From Hassallia byssoidea VB512170 (lineage in GTDB: Bacteria > Cyanobacteriota > Cyanobacteriia > Cyanobacteriales > Nostocaceae), in NCBI RefSeq assembly GCF_000817785.2, contig NZ_JTCM02000009.1:1-33247 (forward strand): a DNA stretch of 33,247 nt, written 5' to 3'. This document shows, piece after piece, positions 17,062-26,568 of this stretch (position 1 is the stretch's first letter; each line of letters opens with the position of its first letter). Under the pieces are notes generated by a model. It was not told the origin of the DNA. It worked only from the letters and a program-made list of their open reading frames with translations, and made no database searches. The translations under genes and the position numbers were made by a program.

Positions 17062-18873
17062 TTAATCTTGATCCAAGCGCAGCACTGCCATAAAGGCTTC
17101 CTGTGGTACATCAACTGTACCCAAAGACTTCATCCGCTTTTTACCCTTTGCTTGCTTCTGCAAGAGTTTCTTCTTCCGGCTGATGTCACCACCGTAACAC
17201 TTGGCTAACACATCTTTCCGCAACGCGGGAATATGTTCGCTGGCGATAACCTTACTACCGATAGATGCTTGAATTGGCACTTTGAATTGATGCCGGGGAA
17301 TCAATTCTTTCAGTTTCTCAGCCATCGATCGCCCAACACCGTAAGCTTTATCTCTGTGGACAATCATCGCCAAAGAATCAACCGGATCGCCGTTAATCAT
17401 GATATCCAACTTCACCAAGGGATTTTCGCGATAACCGATGATGTGATATTCCATACTTGCGTAACCACGCGATCGCGATTTCATTTGGTCAAAGAAGTCG
17501 GTGACAACTTCCGCCAAAGGTATCTCGTAAGTCAGTGTAGTTCGCCCTTTGGTAAGATACTTCATATCTTTGAAGACACCGCGCCGATTTTGCGACAACT
17601 CCATCAAAGTACCTACATACGTTTCCGGCGTAATCATTTCTACCTGAACGTAAGGTTCTTCTATCTTTTCGCGGTCATTGGGCGCAGGTAAACGACTGGG
17701 GTTATCGATGTACAGCACTTCACCCTTATTTGTCGTTACTCGGTAAACTACTGAGGGCGCTGTAATAATTAAATCTAGATTATATTCCCGTTCCAAGCGT
17801 TCCTGGACAATTTCCATGTGCAGCAACCCCAAGAACCCGCAACGAAAGCCAAATCCCATTGCGCTAGAGGTTTCTGGTTCGTAGTGTAGCGCGGCATCGT
17901 TAAGTCGTAGCTTTTCTAAAGCTTCTCGCAAGTCTTCAAATTGGTCAGCATCGATGGGGAACATCCCACAAAAGACCATCGGTTTAGCTTCGGTGTAACC
18001 AGGCAAAGGTTCCGGAGCTTTTTTCGCACTGAGGGTAATTGTATCACCAACCCGTGCATCAGCTACAGCTCTAATCGATGCGGCTAAATAACCAACTTCC
18101 CCAGCGTGGAGTTCATCAACTTGCTTTTGAGTGGGAGAAAGTACACCTAATTCATCAATATCGTATTCTTTACCCGACACCATCAGATAAATGCGATCGC
18201 CTTTTTTCAGTGTGCCATCCATCACCCGAAAATAAACAATCACTCCCCGGTAGCTATCGTAGTAGCTATCAAAAATCAACGCCCTTAAAGGTTGATCTAT
18301 CGTATTCTGTGGGGGTGGTACACGCTCCACAATTGACTCTAAAATTTCATCAATGCCAATTCCCTCTTTCGCAGAGGCAAGAATCGCATTACTGCAATCT
18401 AGCCCGATAATTTCCTCAATTTCGCTAATTACCCTGTCTGGTTCTGCCCCAGGCAAGTCTATTTTATTCAAAACTGGGATAATTTCTAGATTATGCTCTA
18501 GTGCTAAATATACATTCGCCAAAGTTTGCGCTTCTACACCTTGGGAAGCGTCAACTACCAAAAGTGCGCCTTCACAAGCAACTAAACTGCGCGATACTTC
18601 ATACGAAAAATCCACATGTCCTGGAGTATCGATTAAATTAAGTATATACTCCTGACCGTCTTTTGCCTTATAATTCATCCGGGCAGCTTGCAGCTTAATT
18701 GTAATGCCGCGCTCCCGTTCTAAATCCATGTTGTCGAGAAACTGTTCCTTCATCTGCCGCTGTTCCACCGTACCAGTGGTTTGCAGCAAGCGGTCAGCAA
18801 GGGTAGATTTCCCGTGGTCGATATGAGCAATAATACAAAAATTGCGAATGCGAGCTGCGGGAACGTCAGTCAT
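17062..18873 (-). CDS. lepA: Elongation factor 4 (LepA) GTPase
   Basis: The 603-aa protein is full-length LepA/EF4, a ribosome-bound translational GTPase that assists translation and ribosome assembly under stress. GTPase motifs are AHIDHGKST (16-24), RGITIK (55-60), DTPGH (82-86) and NKID (136-139). The LepA-specific C-terminal part is recognisable by [43 protein letters not shown] and [19 protein letters not shown] (20 residues or fewer each in the key parts). Length equals the family norm. It stands alone on the minus strand, with the TnpB element behind it and a repeat block about 70 bp in front of it. No defects are seen. Confidence 0.98.
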   Translation of the reverse strand: MTDVPAARIRNFCIIAHIDHGKSTLADRLLQTTGTVEQRQMKEQFLDNMDLERERGITIKLQAARMNYKAKDGQEYILNLIDTPGHVDFSYEVSRSLVACEGALLVVDASQGVEAQTLANVYLALEHNLEIIPVLNKIDLPGAEPDRVISEIEEIIGLDCSNAILASAKEGIGIDEILESIVERVPPPQNTIDQPLRALIFDSYYDSYRGVIVYFRVMDGTLKKGDRIYLMVSGKEYDIDELGVLSPTQKQVDELHAGEVGYLAASIRAVADARVGDTITLSAKKAPEPLPGYTEAKPMVFCGMFPIDADQFEDLREALEKLRLNDAALHYEPETSSAMGFGFRCGFLGLLHMEIVQERLEREYNLDLIITAPSVVYRVTTNKGEVLYIDNPSRLPAPNDREKIEEPYVQVEMITPETYVGTLMELSQNRRGVFKDMKYLTKGRTTLTYEIPLAEVVTDFFDQMKSRSRGYASMEYHIIGYRENPLVKLDIMINGDPVDSLAMIVHRDKAYGVGRSMAEKLKELIPRHQFKVPIQASIGSKVIASEHIPALRKDVLAKCYGGDISRKKKLLQKQAKGKKRMKSLGTVDVPQEAFMAVLRLDQD

Positions 18874-18943
18874 ATACTTCTTTAATTAAGCGGCAACCGA
18901 GTAAGATATGCAATTTACTTCATGTATTGTAATGCTTTCTGAA

Positions 18944-19095
18944 CGGGGAATGGGGAATGGGTAATGGGTAATGGGTAATGGGTAATGGGTAATAATTCTT
19001 TTTCCAGTCCAAGCGTCCAAGCGTCCAAGCGTCCCCATGCCCCATGCCCCATGCCCCATGCCCCATTACCAATTCCCAATGCCCAATTCCCAATG
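18944..19095. repeat. STRR block: GGGTAAT / CCAAGCGT / CCCCATG arrays
   Basis: GGGGAAT/GGGTAAT heptamers (18944-18993) are followed by three or four CCAAGCGT octamers (about 19013-19036) and four CCCCATG heptamers plus CCCAATT units (to 19095). The outer arms are inverted relative to each other (GGGAATG against CATTCCC type). It lies in the spacer upstream of lepA. A stretch of ATGAAAT repeats follows at about 19092-19110. Confidence 0.9.
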
Positions 19096-19194
19096 AAATA
19101 TGAAATATGAAAGTCTATATCTATAGAATCTGGTATTGAACAACCATCGGCGTACAATAAACATGAAGAAGTGCAAAAAGTACACACTTGATCG

Positions 19195-19222
19195 GGGCGA
19201 TCGCACGAGCGTGCGATCGCCC
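19195..19222. promoter_or_regulatory. Perfect hairpin of two HIP1 octamers
   Basis: Arms GGGCGATCGCAC (19195-19206) and GTGCGATCGCCC (19211-19222) with a GAGC centre form a perfect 12-bp stem, and each arm holds one GCGATCGC. It lies in a gene-poor stretch (18874-19432) that otherwise contains the STRR block, so this spacer has no further gene that I can see. Function is unknown; an RNA or cruciform hairpin is possible. Confidence 0.5.
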
Positions 19223-19298
19223 GGAAATTGCTGATTGACAACAGAAAATTTCTAGAGCTATTGTTTTGTCAGGATTCTCTGAAAATTGTGAGTTCATT

Positions 19299-19330
19299 CG
19301 ACTAAACTGCTACTTTGGCAGTAGAAGTCG
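19299..19330 (+). promoter_or_regulatory. Possible 5'-UTR hairpin
   Basis: CGACT (19299-19303) pairs with AGTCG (19326-19330) around an inner CTACT/AGTAG stem. It sits about 100 nt before the preferred start of the small RHH-like gene. It argues that this stretch is leader rather than coding sequence. Confidence 0.3.
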
Positions 19331-19432
19331 AAAATGGAACTCCAAGAAACGAAGACTTGTCAAATCAACTACTTGTGTGTCAGCCTTCTTCAGAAAGCCT
19401 TTGACAAGATGAATTTCTCCTTATACAAAGCT

Positions 19433-19669
19433 ATGAATATCAAACAAAAAGCTACCGATGCGGATAATAGACAAGCCGATAAGGTAGAAATCGCTATCCA
19501 CCTTGACTCTGAGTTAGTAGAGCAAATTCAACATTTGACCAACGATCCCAGTAAAGTGATTGAGGTGGCAATTCGCCAGTGGTTGCGCGGAGAAGTTCCC
19601 AGAGATGATGAACTGACGCGTACTCCTTACCGCACACCTGTTCCACCACGCGGGGAATGGAATGATTGA
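19433..19669 (+). CDS. Small ribbon-helix-helix-like protein
   Basis: I do not recognise a named family. The 78-aa product from ATG 19433 contains KVEIAIHLDSELVEQIQHL followed by PSKVIEVAIRQWLRG, the strand-helix-helix layout of RHH (CopG/CcdA-like) DNA-binding proteins or antitoxins. The tail is Pro/Arg-rich (RTPYRTPVPPRGEWND). The frame opens upstream, with ATGs at 19334 and 19409, but those residues look unstructured and overlap a leader hairpin, so 19433 is preferred. No toxin gene is adjacent: the next gene is a histidine kinase 120 nt downstream. An autoregulating small DNA-binding protein is a reasonable guess. Confidence in coding is moderate to good, in function low. Confidence 0.6.
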   Translation: MNIKQKATDADNRQADKVEIAIHLDSELVEQIQHLTNDPSKVIEVAIRQWLRGEVPRDDELTRTPYRTPVPPRGEWND

Positions 19670-19789
19670 CTTATCCTTTGATAAATTATAAACAGAGGAT
19701 GAATTTATGTAAATAAATGTAAATTTTTTTGTCGAAGATAACAGATTGGCGAAAAAAACATTGCGAGTCTGGCACAGCTGTAATAATTT

Positions 19790-21607
19790 ATGCCAAACTT
19801 TAAGCAGCTTTTGCTAAACTCTTGCGGAGTCTCGTTTGTTTATCTAGCTCAAGTCATGAGTATTACTGCCAACTCCCAACTGACGAATCTATTGTCGAAG
19901 AATCTGAAATCGATTACAAGTATTGCTGATAACTCAGTACCAACTCTGGGATCGGAGTTGGTGTACACCCAAGACACCACAGGAGATTACCTGACATTTT
20001 ATTGGAGTGCAGGCGATCGCTTGGGGATAAATTCTGAAGCTATGATAGGCGATCTCAATCGGGATGAAATTTTCGCCCCGGTGGAAAAGGTTGCCTATTT
20101 GCAACGTTTAGGGCGAATTGTGAAAAATTTGGTACCGGAAAGGTGTCAGTGCTGGTTTAGCTATCGTCAGGAATTATTTGAGTTGGAGTTGGTAATCAGC
20201 CCAATTATGCCGACCTTAGGCACACCCGCGACAACAGTTTTAGTAATGGGACGATTGCTACAAACAAAAAGCAACAAAAAAGCAGTACATCTGCCAGCAC
20301 CACAACCAACAGAGTTAGAGTTAGCTTTAAGTTCGCATCAATACCAAAAGCTGATAAGTCAAATTACCAGAAACATCCGGCGGACATTAGATTTAGATAT
20401 TATTTGGCAACAAACAGTTGACAGTTTAGGAAAAGCACTGCGGTTAGAGCGCTGTATTATCTGTCCATACCAAAAAGAAAGCGCAAAGGTATCGATAATA
20501 GCAGAGTATCACAAGCCAGATTTTGACTCAATGCTAGGCTTAGAAATAGATTTAGCAACTGAAGGTGCATTTGCTCAAGCTTTAGCAACCCTAGAACCAA
20601 TTGTGGAAAATAAGCCCAAGCATATACTGTTTGGGCAAGAGAAAATTTTAGTAGTTGCGACTTGCCATCAAGACCAACCGAATGCTTTAATTGCCGTCAG
20701 TTTGCGCTCAGAGTGCAACAAGTTGACTTCATTAGAATTAGACTTGGCAAAAGAAGTAGCAGATCAATTAGGAACAGCGATCGCTCACGCCACATTATAT
20801 AAAGAATTAGAAGCAGCGCGTCAAAAAGCAGAAGAAGCCTCGCGTCTGAAAACCGAATTTCTCACCAATGTATCTCACGAAATTCGCACCCCCCTAAATG
20901 GGATGATCGGCTTTCAACGGCTGATTTTGGACGGTATGGCAGATGATGTTGAAGAACAAAACCAATTTTTGCTAGAAGCGCATAAATTATCTCTACACCT
21001 ACTCGATATCATCCAAGACATCTTAGACTTTGCCAAAATCGAAGCCGGCAAAATGGATCTCGAACTGCGTTCAGTAAATATGGACGAGTTATTGAGTGAT
21101 GTGGGAAACTCCATGCACATGCAAGCCGAACAGAAAAACCTCAGCTTCGAGATGCAAACCCCCGATACCTCCGATGAAATTATTGTCTACGGTGACTATC
21201 TACGCCTCAAGCAAGTAATCATCAATTTAGTTGGCAACGCCATAAAATTCACTCATGAAGGTGGTATAACTCTCAGCGCTGACGTAGTTCGCAAAAAAGT
21301 AGTATTTCAAGACCAGCAATTTCCTGGTATGGTCAGAGTGCGTGTAGCAGACACCGGTATTGGCGTTTCTTTAGATAAACAAGACAAACTCTTCCAATTA
21401 TTCTCGCAAGTCGATGGCTCCCGTACTCGCCAATATGGTGGTACAGGTTTAGGATTGGCAATATCTCAAAAGCTAGTAGAAGCAATGGGTGGTGAAGTCA
21501 ATTTTTACAGCTTAGGCGAAGGACTTGGTTCAACCGTCACATTCACAGTACCTTTATATCAACAGCCAGTTATGGTTTTACCGAGTGAAATTGACACCCC
21601 AGATTAA
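19790..21607 (+). CDS. GAF-domain sensor histidine kinase
   Basis: The 605-aa soluble-looking sensor kinase has a PAS-like N-terminal region (about 50-160), a GAF domain (about 195-335; includes LRLERCIICPYQ), a short coiled coil (340-355), HisKA with the phospho-acceptor H363 in NVSHEIRTPLNG, and HATPase_c with NLVGNAIKF (N483), DTGIG (521-525) and GTGLGL (551-556). It autophosphorylates and passes phosphate to a response regulator. No receiver domain is fused and no regulator is adjacent; the single-receiver protein at 27978 is a distant candidate only. GAF cysteines C222/C225 are present, but no bilin-binding motif is clear. An ATG at 19856 is an alternative start. No transmembrane helix is obvious. 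Confidence 0.92.
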   Translation: MPNFKQLLLNSCGVSFVYLAQVMSITANSQLTNLLSKNLKSITSIADNSVPTLGSELVYTQDTTGDYLTFYWSAGDRLGINSEAMIGDLNRDEIFAPVEKVAYLQRLGRIVKNLVPERCQCWFSYRQELFELELVISPIMPTLGTPATTVLVMGRLLQTKSNKKAVHLPAPQPTELELALSSHQYQKLISQITRNIRRTLDLDIIWQQTVDSLGKALRLERCIICPYQKESAKVSIIAEYHKPDFDSMLGLEIDLATEGAFAQALATLEPIVENKPKHILFGQEKILVVATCHQDQPNALIAVSLRSECNKLTSLELDLAKEVADQLGTAIAHATLYKELEAARQKAEEASRLKTEFLTNVSHEIRTPLNGMIGFQRLILDGMADDVEEQNQFLLEAHKLSLHLLDIIQDILDFAKIEAGKMDLELRSVNMDELLSDVGNSMHMQAEQKNLSFEMQTPDTSDEIIVYGDYLRLKQVIINLVGNAIKFTHEGGITLSADVVRKKVVFQDQQFPGMVRVRVADTGIGVSLDKQDKLFQLFSQVDGSRTRQYGGTGLGLAISQKLVEAMGGEVNFYSLGEGLGSTVTFTVPLYQQPVMVLPSEIDTPD

Positions 21608-22044
21608 CTAAATGGGCGTAATTAACATAAAATCTACTCTTTCTTCGTAGTGAGCGGTTTACCGCTCATGCAAAATTTTAGTAATTTGTCAAGAGTTTAT
21701 AGCAAAGGATAACCGACAAACAACGAAAAGCAATTCAGCAGCAATTGGATCTACGATCAATTTAATAAAGCGAGAAAATAAAATCCTGAGATTATGAGTT
21801 AGGAGTTAGGAGTTAGGAGTTAGGAGTTAGGAGTTAGGAGTTAGGAGTTGGGAGGTAAAAGGGAAAAGTGACAATTTATACTCTTGACTCTGCACTTTAG
21901 TATTAATTTCTGCATGGCACTCTTAAAGAGTGCCCCTACCAACTTTTAACTTTCGTACAGACGTTCCGGCAAAACGTCTCTACCTAATTCCTAACTCATA
22001 ACTTTTAACTCCTAACTTTTCGTTAACTTACGAGGTCTAAACTC
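21608..22044. repeat. Repeat-filled spacer: GAGTTAG heptamers and several hairpins
   Basis: No gene is seen in this spacer. It contains a perfect 8-bp hairpin TGAGCGGT/ACCGCTCA (21651-21668), a GAGTTAG heptamer array (about 21797-21850), a hairpin GGCACTCTT/AAGAGTGCC (21916-21934), a hairpin AGACGT/ACGTCT (21959-21979), and an opposite-sense CTAACTC/TAACTCC arm (about 21983-22018). The outer heptamer arms are complementary. The first hairpin lies 44 nt after the histidine kinase stop and may mark its 3' end, though no T-run follows. Confidence 0.8.
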
Positions 22045-22287
22045 ATGCAACAGACACTGACACTGACAACTGATAACGTAGAAACAGTCTTGGATGAATT
22101 ACGCCCATATCTAATCTCTGATGGCGGCAACGTCGAACTCGTAGAACTCGATGGTCCTGTTGTTAAGCTGCGACTGCAAGGTGCTTGTGGTTCTTGCCCA
22201 AGCTCCACAATGACACTGAGAATGGGTATTGAGCGCCGTCTGCGCGAAATGATTCCAGAAATTGCCGAAGTCGAGCAAGTAATGTAA
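22045..22287 (+). CDS. Nfu-type Fe-S scaffold (NifU C-terminal domain)
   Basis: The 80-aa protein consists only of the NifU C-terminal (Nfu) domain, with the cluster-binding motif GACGSCPSS (C48-x2-C51). Short one-domain Nfu proteins are the main Fe-S scaffold or carrier in cyanobacteria and plastids, passing [4Fe-4S] or [2Fe-2S] clusters to apo-proteins such as photosystem I subunits. The start ATG at 22045 gives the usual N-terminus. The stop is followed after 2 nt by a repeat block. It may work with the cysteine desulfurase encoded at 5426-6592, although the two are not linked in an operon. Confidence 0.95.
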   Translation: MQQTLTLTTDNVETVLDELRPYLISDGGNVELVELDGPVVKLRLQGACGSCPSSTMTLRMGIERRLREMIPEIAEVEQVM

Positions 22288-22289
22288 AA

Positions 22290-22415
22290 GTTAGGAGTCA
22301 ATAGTCAAAAGTCCAAAGTCAAAAGTCCACAGTCTAGAGTTGATTGACCATTGGCTATTGACGATTGACTATTGACTATTGACTATTGACCATTGACTAT
22401 TGACCATTGACTATT
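22290..22415. repeat. STRR block: AGTCAAA / TTGACTA heptamers
   Basis: GTCAAAA/GTCCAAA-type units (22295-22335) are followed by an opposite-sense TTGACTA/TTGACCA heptamer array (about 22342-22415). The arms are complementary (AGTCAA against TTGACT). The block fills the whole gap from the Nfu stop to 3 nt before the GH57 ATG, so it must be in the leader of that gene. Confidence 0.88.
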
Positions 22416-22418
22416 CTT

Positions 22419-24653
22419 ATGTCTCAACCCCTTTACGTCGCCTTTATCTGGCATCAACATCAGCCGCTGTACAAATCTCCCGACAGCGGCGTTTCTGTGA
22501 AAAGTAGTCAGCATTACCGTCTGCCTTGGGTGCGTTTGCATGGCACTAAGGATTATCTCGATCTGGTGCTACTTTTAGAAAGGTATCCTAAGTTACACCA
22601 AACGGTGAATTTAGTTCCATCGCTGATATTGCAATTAGAAGATTACATTGCTGGCACTGCTTTTGACCCTTATTTAGAAGCGAGTTTGACACCTGCTGAA
22701 CAACTGACGACTCAACAGCGGGAATTTATTATCGAACATTTTTTTGATGCCAATCACCACAATTTGATCGATCCGCATCCTCGCTATGCTCAGTTGTATC
22801 AGCAAAGGCAGGAACAAGGACAAGATTGGTGTTTAGCAAATTGGCAATTGCCAGATTACGGCGATTTGCTGGCTTGGCACAACTTGGCGTGGATCGATCC
22901 GCTGTTTTGGGACGATCCGGAAATTGCCACTTGGTTAAAGCAGGGTAAGGATTTTAGTTTAGGCGATCGCCAACGCATTTACTCTAAACAGCGGCAAATC
23001 CTCAGCCAAATCATCCCGCAACACCGCAAAATGCAAGACGCTGGGCAATTGGAAGTAACCACCACGCCTTACACTCACCCGATTTTGCCTCTACTTGCCG
23101 ATACCAACTCCGGACGTGTTGCAGTGCCAAATATGACATTGCCCCAAACCCGCTTTCAATGGGCAGAAGACATTCCCAGGCACTTGCGGAAATCGTGGGA
23201 TTTATATCAAGATCGCTTTGGGCAAGAACCGCGTGGATTGTGGCCCTCAGAACAATCAGTCAGTCCGGCGATTCTACCGGATATTATTAAACAAGGATAT
23301 AAGTGGATTTGCTCAGATGAAGCTGTATTAGGGTGGACAATAAAACACTTCTTCCACCGTGATGGGGCGGGGAACGTGTTGCAACCAGAGTTACTTTACC
23401 GACCGTATCGTTTGGAAACGACCGCTGGTGATTTAGCGATCGTCTTTCGCGACCACAGATTATCAGACTTGATCGGCTTTACCTACGGGGCAATGCAGCC
23501 AAAACAAGCCGCTGCCGACTTAGTGGGACATTTACAGGCGATCGCCAGAATGCAAAAAGACCGCCCAACCGAACAACCTTGGTTAGTTACCATTGCCCTA
23601 GACGGCGAAAATTGCTGGGAATTTTATCCTCAAGATGGCAAACCTTTCTTAGAAGCCTTATATCAAACTTTAAGTAACGAACCGAACCTGAAACTTGTTA
23701 CCGTCTCCGAATTTATCGAACAGTTTCCCCCCACAGCAATTATCCCCCAACAACAACTGCATAGCGGTTCTTGGGTAGATGGTAGCTTCACCACCTGGAT
23801 TGGCGATCCCGCCAAAAATCGCGCTTGGGATTACCTCACACATGCTAGACTTACCCTCGCCAATCATCCCGAAGCGACCGAAGAAAACAACCCCGAAGCC
23901 TGGGAAGCTTTATACGCTGCCGAAGGTTCCGACTGGTTCTGGTGGTTTGGTGAGGGACATTCCTCAAATCAAGATGCCATGTTTGACCAGTTGTTTCGCG
24001 AACATCTGTATGGCATTTACAAAGCGTTAAATGAACCTATACCCTCGTATTTGAAAAAAGAAGTAGAAAACCACACGGCAAAGACAGATCATCGCCCACA
24101 AAGCTTTATTCATCCAGTAATTGACGGCAAAGGCGATGAACAAGACTGGGACAAAGCCGGACGCATAGAAATCGGCGGAGCGCGGGGGACAATGCATAAT
24201 AGCAGCGTCATCCAGCGACTTTGGTATGGAGTAGATCACCTGAATTTCTATCTACGGGTAGATTTAAAAAGTGGCGCTGTACCAGGGCGAGATTTGCCAG
24301 CAGAGTTAAATTTGCTTTGGTATTATCCTGATAAAACAATGCACAACAGCCCGATTCCCTTAGCGGATGTGCCGGATGCAGCACCAGTTAATTATCACTA
24401 CCACCATCATTTAGCAATTAATTTGCTGACGCAATCGATTCAGTTTCGCGAAGCTGGGGAAAATTATCAATGGCTTCCCCGTTTCAGTCGCGCTCAAGTA
24501 GCTTTAGATACTTGTTTAGAAGTGGCGGTACCGTGGGCAGATTTGCAAGTTCCACCAGATTATCCCGTGCGCTTGATTTTGGTACTTTCAGATGAAGGAC
24601 GTTTCAGTAACTATTTGCCGGAAAATGCTTTGATTCCGATTGAAGTACCTTGA
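22419..24653 (+). CDS. Glycoside hydrolase family 57 (alpha-amylase/amylopullulanase type)
   Basis: The 744-aa protein is a GH57 enzyme acting on alpha-glucans such as glycogen. Family regions are WHQHQPLY (11-18), GLWPSEQSVS (273-282, probable nucleophile E278), YKWICSDEAVLGW (294-306), FRDHRLSDLIGF (343-354) and ALDGENCWEFY (393-403, probable acid/base D395). The C-terminal part (about 575-744) looks like the beta-sandwich domain found in glucodextranase/amylopullulanase relatives. No signal peptide is seen, so it should act in the cytosol. TTG at 22407 lies inside the repeat; ATG at 22419 (MSQPLYVAFIWHQHQP) is the right start. It could act in glycogen turnover; the glycosyltransferase at 2977 is in the same broad pathway but not linked. 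Confidence 0.93.
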   Translation: MSQPLYVAFIWHQHQPLYKSPDSGVSVKSSQHYRLPWVRLHGTKDYLDLVLLLERYPKLHQTVNLVPSLILQLEDYIAGTAFDPYLEASLTPAEQLTTQQREFIIEHFFDANHHNLIDPHPRYAQLYQQRQEQGQDWCLANWQLPDYGDLLAWHNLAWIDPLFWDDPEIATWLKQGKDFSLGDRQRIYSKQRQILSQIIPQHRKMQDAGQLEVTTTPYTHPILPLLADTNSGRVAVPNMTLPQTRFQWAEDIPRHLRKSWDLYQDRFGQEPRGLWPSEQSVSPAILPDIIKQGYKWICSDEAVLGWTIKHFFHRDGAGNVLQPELLYRPYRLETTAGDLAIVFRDHRLSDLIGFTYGAMQPKQAAADLVGHLQAIARMQKDRPTEQPWLVTIALDGENCWEFYPQDGKPFLEALYQTLSNEPNLKLVTVSEFIEQFPPTAIIPQQQLHSGSWVDGSFTTWIGDPAKNRAWDYLTHARLTLANHPEATEENNPEAWEALYAAEGSDWFWWFGEGHSSNQDAMFDQLFREHLYGIYKALNEPIPSYLKKEVENHTAKTDHRPQSFIHPVIDGKGDEQDWDKAGRIEIGGARGTMHNSSVIQRLWYGVDHLNFYLRVDLKSGAVPGRDLPAELNLLWYYPDKTMHNSPIPLADVPDAAPVNYHYHHHLAINLLTQSIQFREAGENYQWLPRFSRAQVALDTCLEVAVPWADLQVPPDYPVRLILVLSDEGRFSNYLPENALIPIEVP

Positions 24654-24657
24654 TTAT

Positions 24658-24783
24658 GAGGGAGTGGGGAGTGGGGAGTAGGGAGTAGGGAGTAGGGAGG
24701 AGGGAGTAGGGAGTAGGGAGAAGGTGATAATTTTTTCCTATTCCCCACTCCCCACTCCCCATTCCCCATTCCCCACTCCCCGT
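24658..24783. repeat. STRR block: GGGAGTA heptamers with inverted ACTCCCC arm
   Basis: GGGGAGT/GGGAGTA heptamers (24658-24722) and an opposite-sense CCCCACT/CCCCATT arm (about 24739-24783) form a potential long hairpin. The block begins 4 nt after the GH57 stop. Its motifs match the blocks at 2721 and 30839. Confidence 0.9.
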
Positions 24784-24892
24784 CCCCCGGAGGATTTTGC
24801 AAAGAAACGGTAATGCTATTGGCGTAAAAGAATCTTTATCGTTAAATTAAAGACATTTAGCAGCTTTTCACCAAAACACCCCTAATAGCCTG

Positions 24893-25978
24893 ATGAATAG
24901 CTTTCCTCCGAAAACGTCAAATTTTCATGTGGATATTTTAAAGCAGACTCAGCTTGGTCAATTGTGCGGTCAAGCGCAGTTATTTCGCGATCGCTATGCA
25001 ATATTGAAAATATTGGGCAGAGGTGGTTTTGGCATCACGTTTCTCGCCAAAAACATGGTGTTACCGGGAAATCCCCTGTGTGTGATTAAACAGCTTTGTC
25101 CCAAGGTGAGTAGTCCGAAAAGCTGGGAAAGAGCGTGTTCGCGCTTTGAAAAAGAAGCAAAAACCTTAGGTCAGCTTGGCAGTCATTCTCAGATTCCCAT
25201 GCTTTTAGATTACTTTCAAGCAAATGGGGAATTTTATTTAGTTCAAGAATACGTGCGCGGTTCTACTTTGGCAGGAGAAATCAAACGCACCGGTCCCAAA
25301 AGCGAAGCCGCAGTTAAACAGTTTTTGCACGAATTACTGCCAGTATTGCAATACGTTCATAAACATCATGTAATTCATCGCGATATTAAGCCCCAGAACT
25401 TGCTACGCTGTGAAGATGATGGACGGGTAGTGTTAATTGATTTCGGCGCAGTTAAAGAGAAATTAATCGAAACTAGTGACAGCGAAGAACATAAAAGCGT
25501 CTCAACAAATTTTGTCGGGACTATGGGATTTGCCCCACCAGAACAGTTTTCCCTGCGTCCAGTTTATGCTAGTGATATTTACGCAGTCGGAGTGACTTGT
25601 CTTTATCTGTTAACTGGGAAAGCACCTTTTGAATTTGAGTATGACTCGAATACCGGTGATATCTGTTGGCAAAAACATGTAGACATCAGTGACCACTTTG
25701 CTCAAGTTTTGGGCAAAATGGTGAAGGTGTCGCTATCAGAGCGTTTTCAGACAACTAATGATGTCATGTCTTCTTTAGGTTTGGAAAGCTATTTGCCGAC
25801 TTTGACGAATTGTTTAACTACCCAACCCAAGAAAGGTAAAAGTAGTGGAAACGCAGAATCCTCTGATTACCTGTCACCTGTAGCACGCACCGCTAGCGCT
25901 ATTCGCGAATGGAAAGCAAAGCTGAATGCCAAAAATCATCCGAAATTTAGGGGTTGCTTATCTCAAATCTCAAATTAA
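24893..25978 (+). CDS. Serine/threonine protein kinase
   Basis: The 361-aa Hanks-type kinase has a glycine loop LGRGGFGITF (41-50), the ATP-binding lysine in CVIKQL (K66), an alphaC glutamate near E88, the catalytic loop VIHRDIKPQNLL (160-171, D164), DFG (183-185) and an activation-segment GTMGFAPPEQ. This is the GGFG-type kinase group abundant in filamentous cyanobacteria. The C-terminal about 60 residues are low-complexity with no recognised domain, and there is no transmembrane helix, so it is probably cytosolic. It stands alone: repeat DNA lies upstream and a 590-bp gene-poor spacer downstream. Substrate and signal are unknown. Confidence 0.93.
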   Translation: MNSFPPKTSNFHVDILKQTQLGQLCGQAQLFRDRYAILKILGRGGFGITFLAKNMVLPGNPLCVIKQLCPKVSSPKSWERACSRFEKEAKTLGQLGSHSQIPMLLDYFQANGEFYLVQEYVRGSTLAGEIKRTGPKSEAAVKQFLHELLPVLQYVHKHHVIHRDIKPQNLLRCEDDGRVVLIDFGAVKEKLIETSDSEEHKSVSTNFVGTMGFAPPEQFSLRPVYASDIYAVGVTCLYLLTGKAPFEFEYDSNTGDICWQKHVDISDHFAQVLGKMVKVSLSERFQTTNDVMSSLGLESYLPTLTNCLTTQPKKGKSSGNAESSDYLSPVARTASAIREWKAKLNAKNHPKFRGCLSQISN

Positions 25979-26568
25979 AATATGTTTTAAGATCCGTTAC
26001 CTTAAAGCTGGAGTTTAGACTAAGCAACAAGAAACGACCTAGCAGTGCTGAGTTGATAAAACGCAATCTTCAAAGATGAAAATCTTTGAGATTAAGCAGA
26101 TTTTGCTTTCTCTTTACGGGGCTTTGTTGTATTTTTTTTACTATCGGATAAATAATTCTACGTTGTCGTGGTTGCCCTGGTTTCCAGCGGGCGTGACTTT
26201 CCGCTCTTGTTTGGGCGAACGTTGTTTCAATGCCCTCAAACGTCTTAATTTTTTCAGGTGGAGTATTTTTATACATAATTTTGGCGATCGCCTTAATATG
26301 GTCTGCTAAAAGTTTTTTGTCATAAGAGTGTCATTGTTATAAAGATGCTGTCGCTCCTACGATCATTCACTTAAAATATTGAAAGTTGTCGGTTTGCTGT
26401 TAATTGGATAGCTCGCGCTTGCGGGCTTTATTTTTTTAGCTCCTAGCTTCGGTATGTATGGGAAAATGGTGCATTAAATAATGTGGATTTGTGATGATTT
26501 GAAAAAGTGAAAATTAATAGAAATAAAATTTACATATAGCTACAACAATAGCGTTGTGAGGAAAAATC
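25979..26568. other. Gene-poor spacer
   Basis: No convincing protein gene lies in these 590 bp. A 77-codon frame (26076-26309, +) has no family features. The spacer holds a small 7-bp hairpin CAAAGAT/ATCTTTG with a GAAA loop (26071-26088), a HIP1-like site near 26284, and a strong Rho-independent terminator at 26410-26437. The terminator suggests that a plus-strand transcript, possibly a small RNA, ends here. The last about 130 bp are AT-rich and should contain the promoter of the DUF928 gene. Confidence 0.6.
26410..26437 (+). terminator. Rho-independent terminator
   Basis: AGCTCGC and GCGGGCT form a 7-bp stem with one G-T pair and a GCTT loop, followed at once by TTATTTTTTT. This is a classical terminator on the plus strand. 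The nearest upstream gene on that strand, the kinase, ends 430 bp before it. Confidence 0.75.

Noticed and set aside
16914-17114. 67-codon upstream extension of TnpB
   Set aside because: It would translate the left-end cruciform and the end of lepA in antisense; the family N-terminus begins at 16913.
19761-19789. Promoter of the histidine kinase gene (TTGCGA and TAATTT at 17 bp)
   Set aside because: The -10 would touch the ATG at 19790; possible only if translation starts at 19856, so not called.
26076-26309. 77-codon plus-strand frame and an antisense 68-codon frame
   Set aside because: No family resemblance and no clear Shine-Dalgarno; treated as spacer, with a possible small RNA instead.
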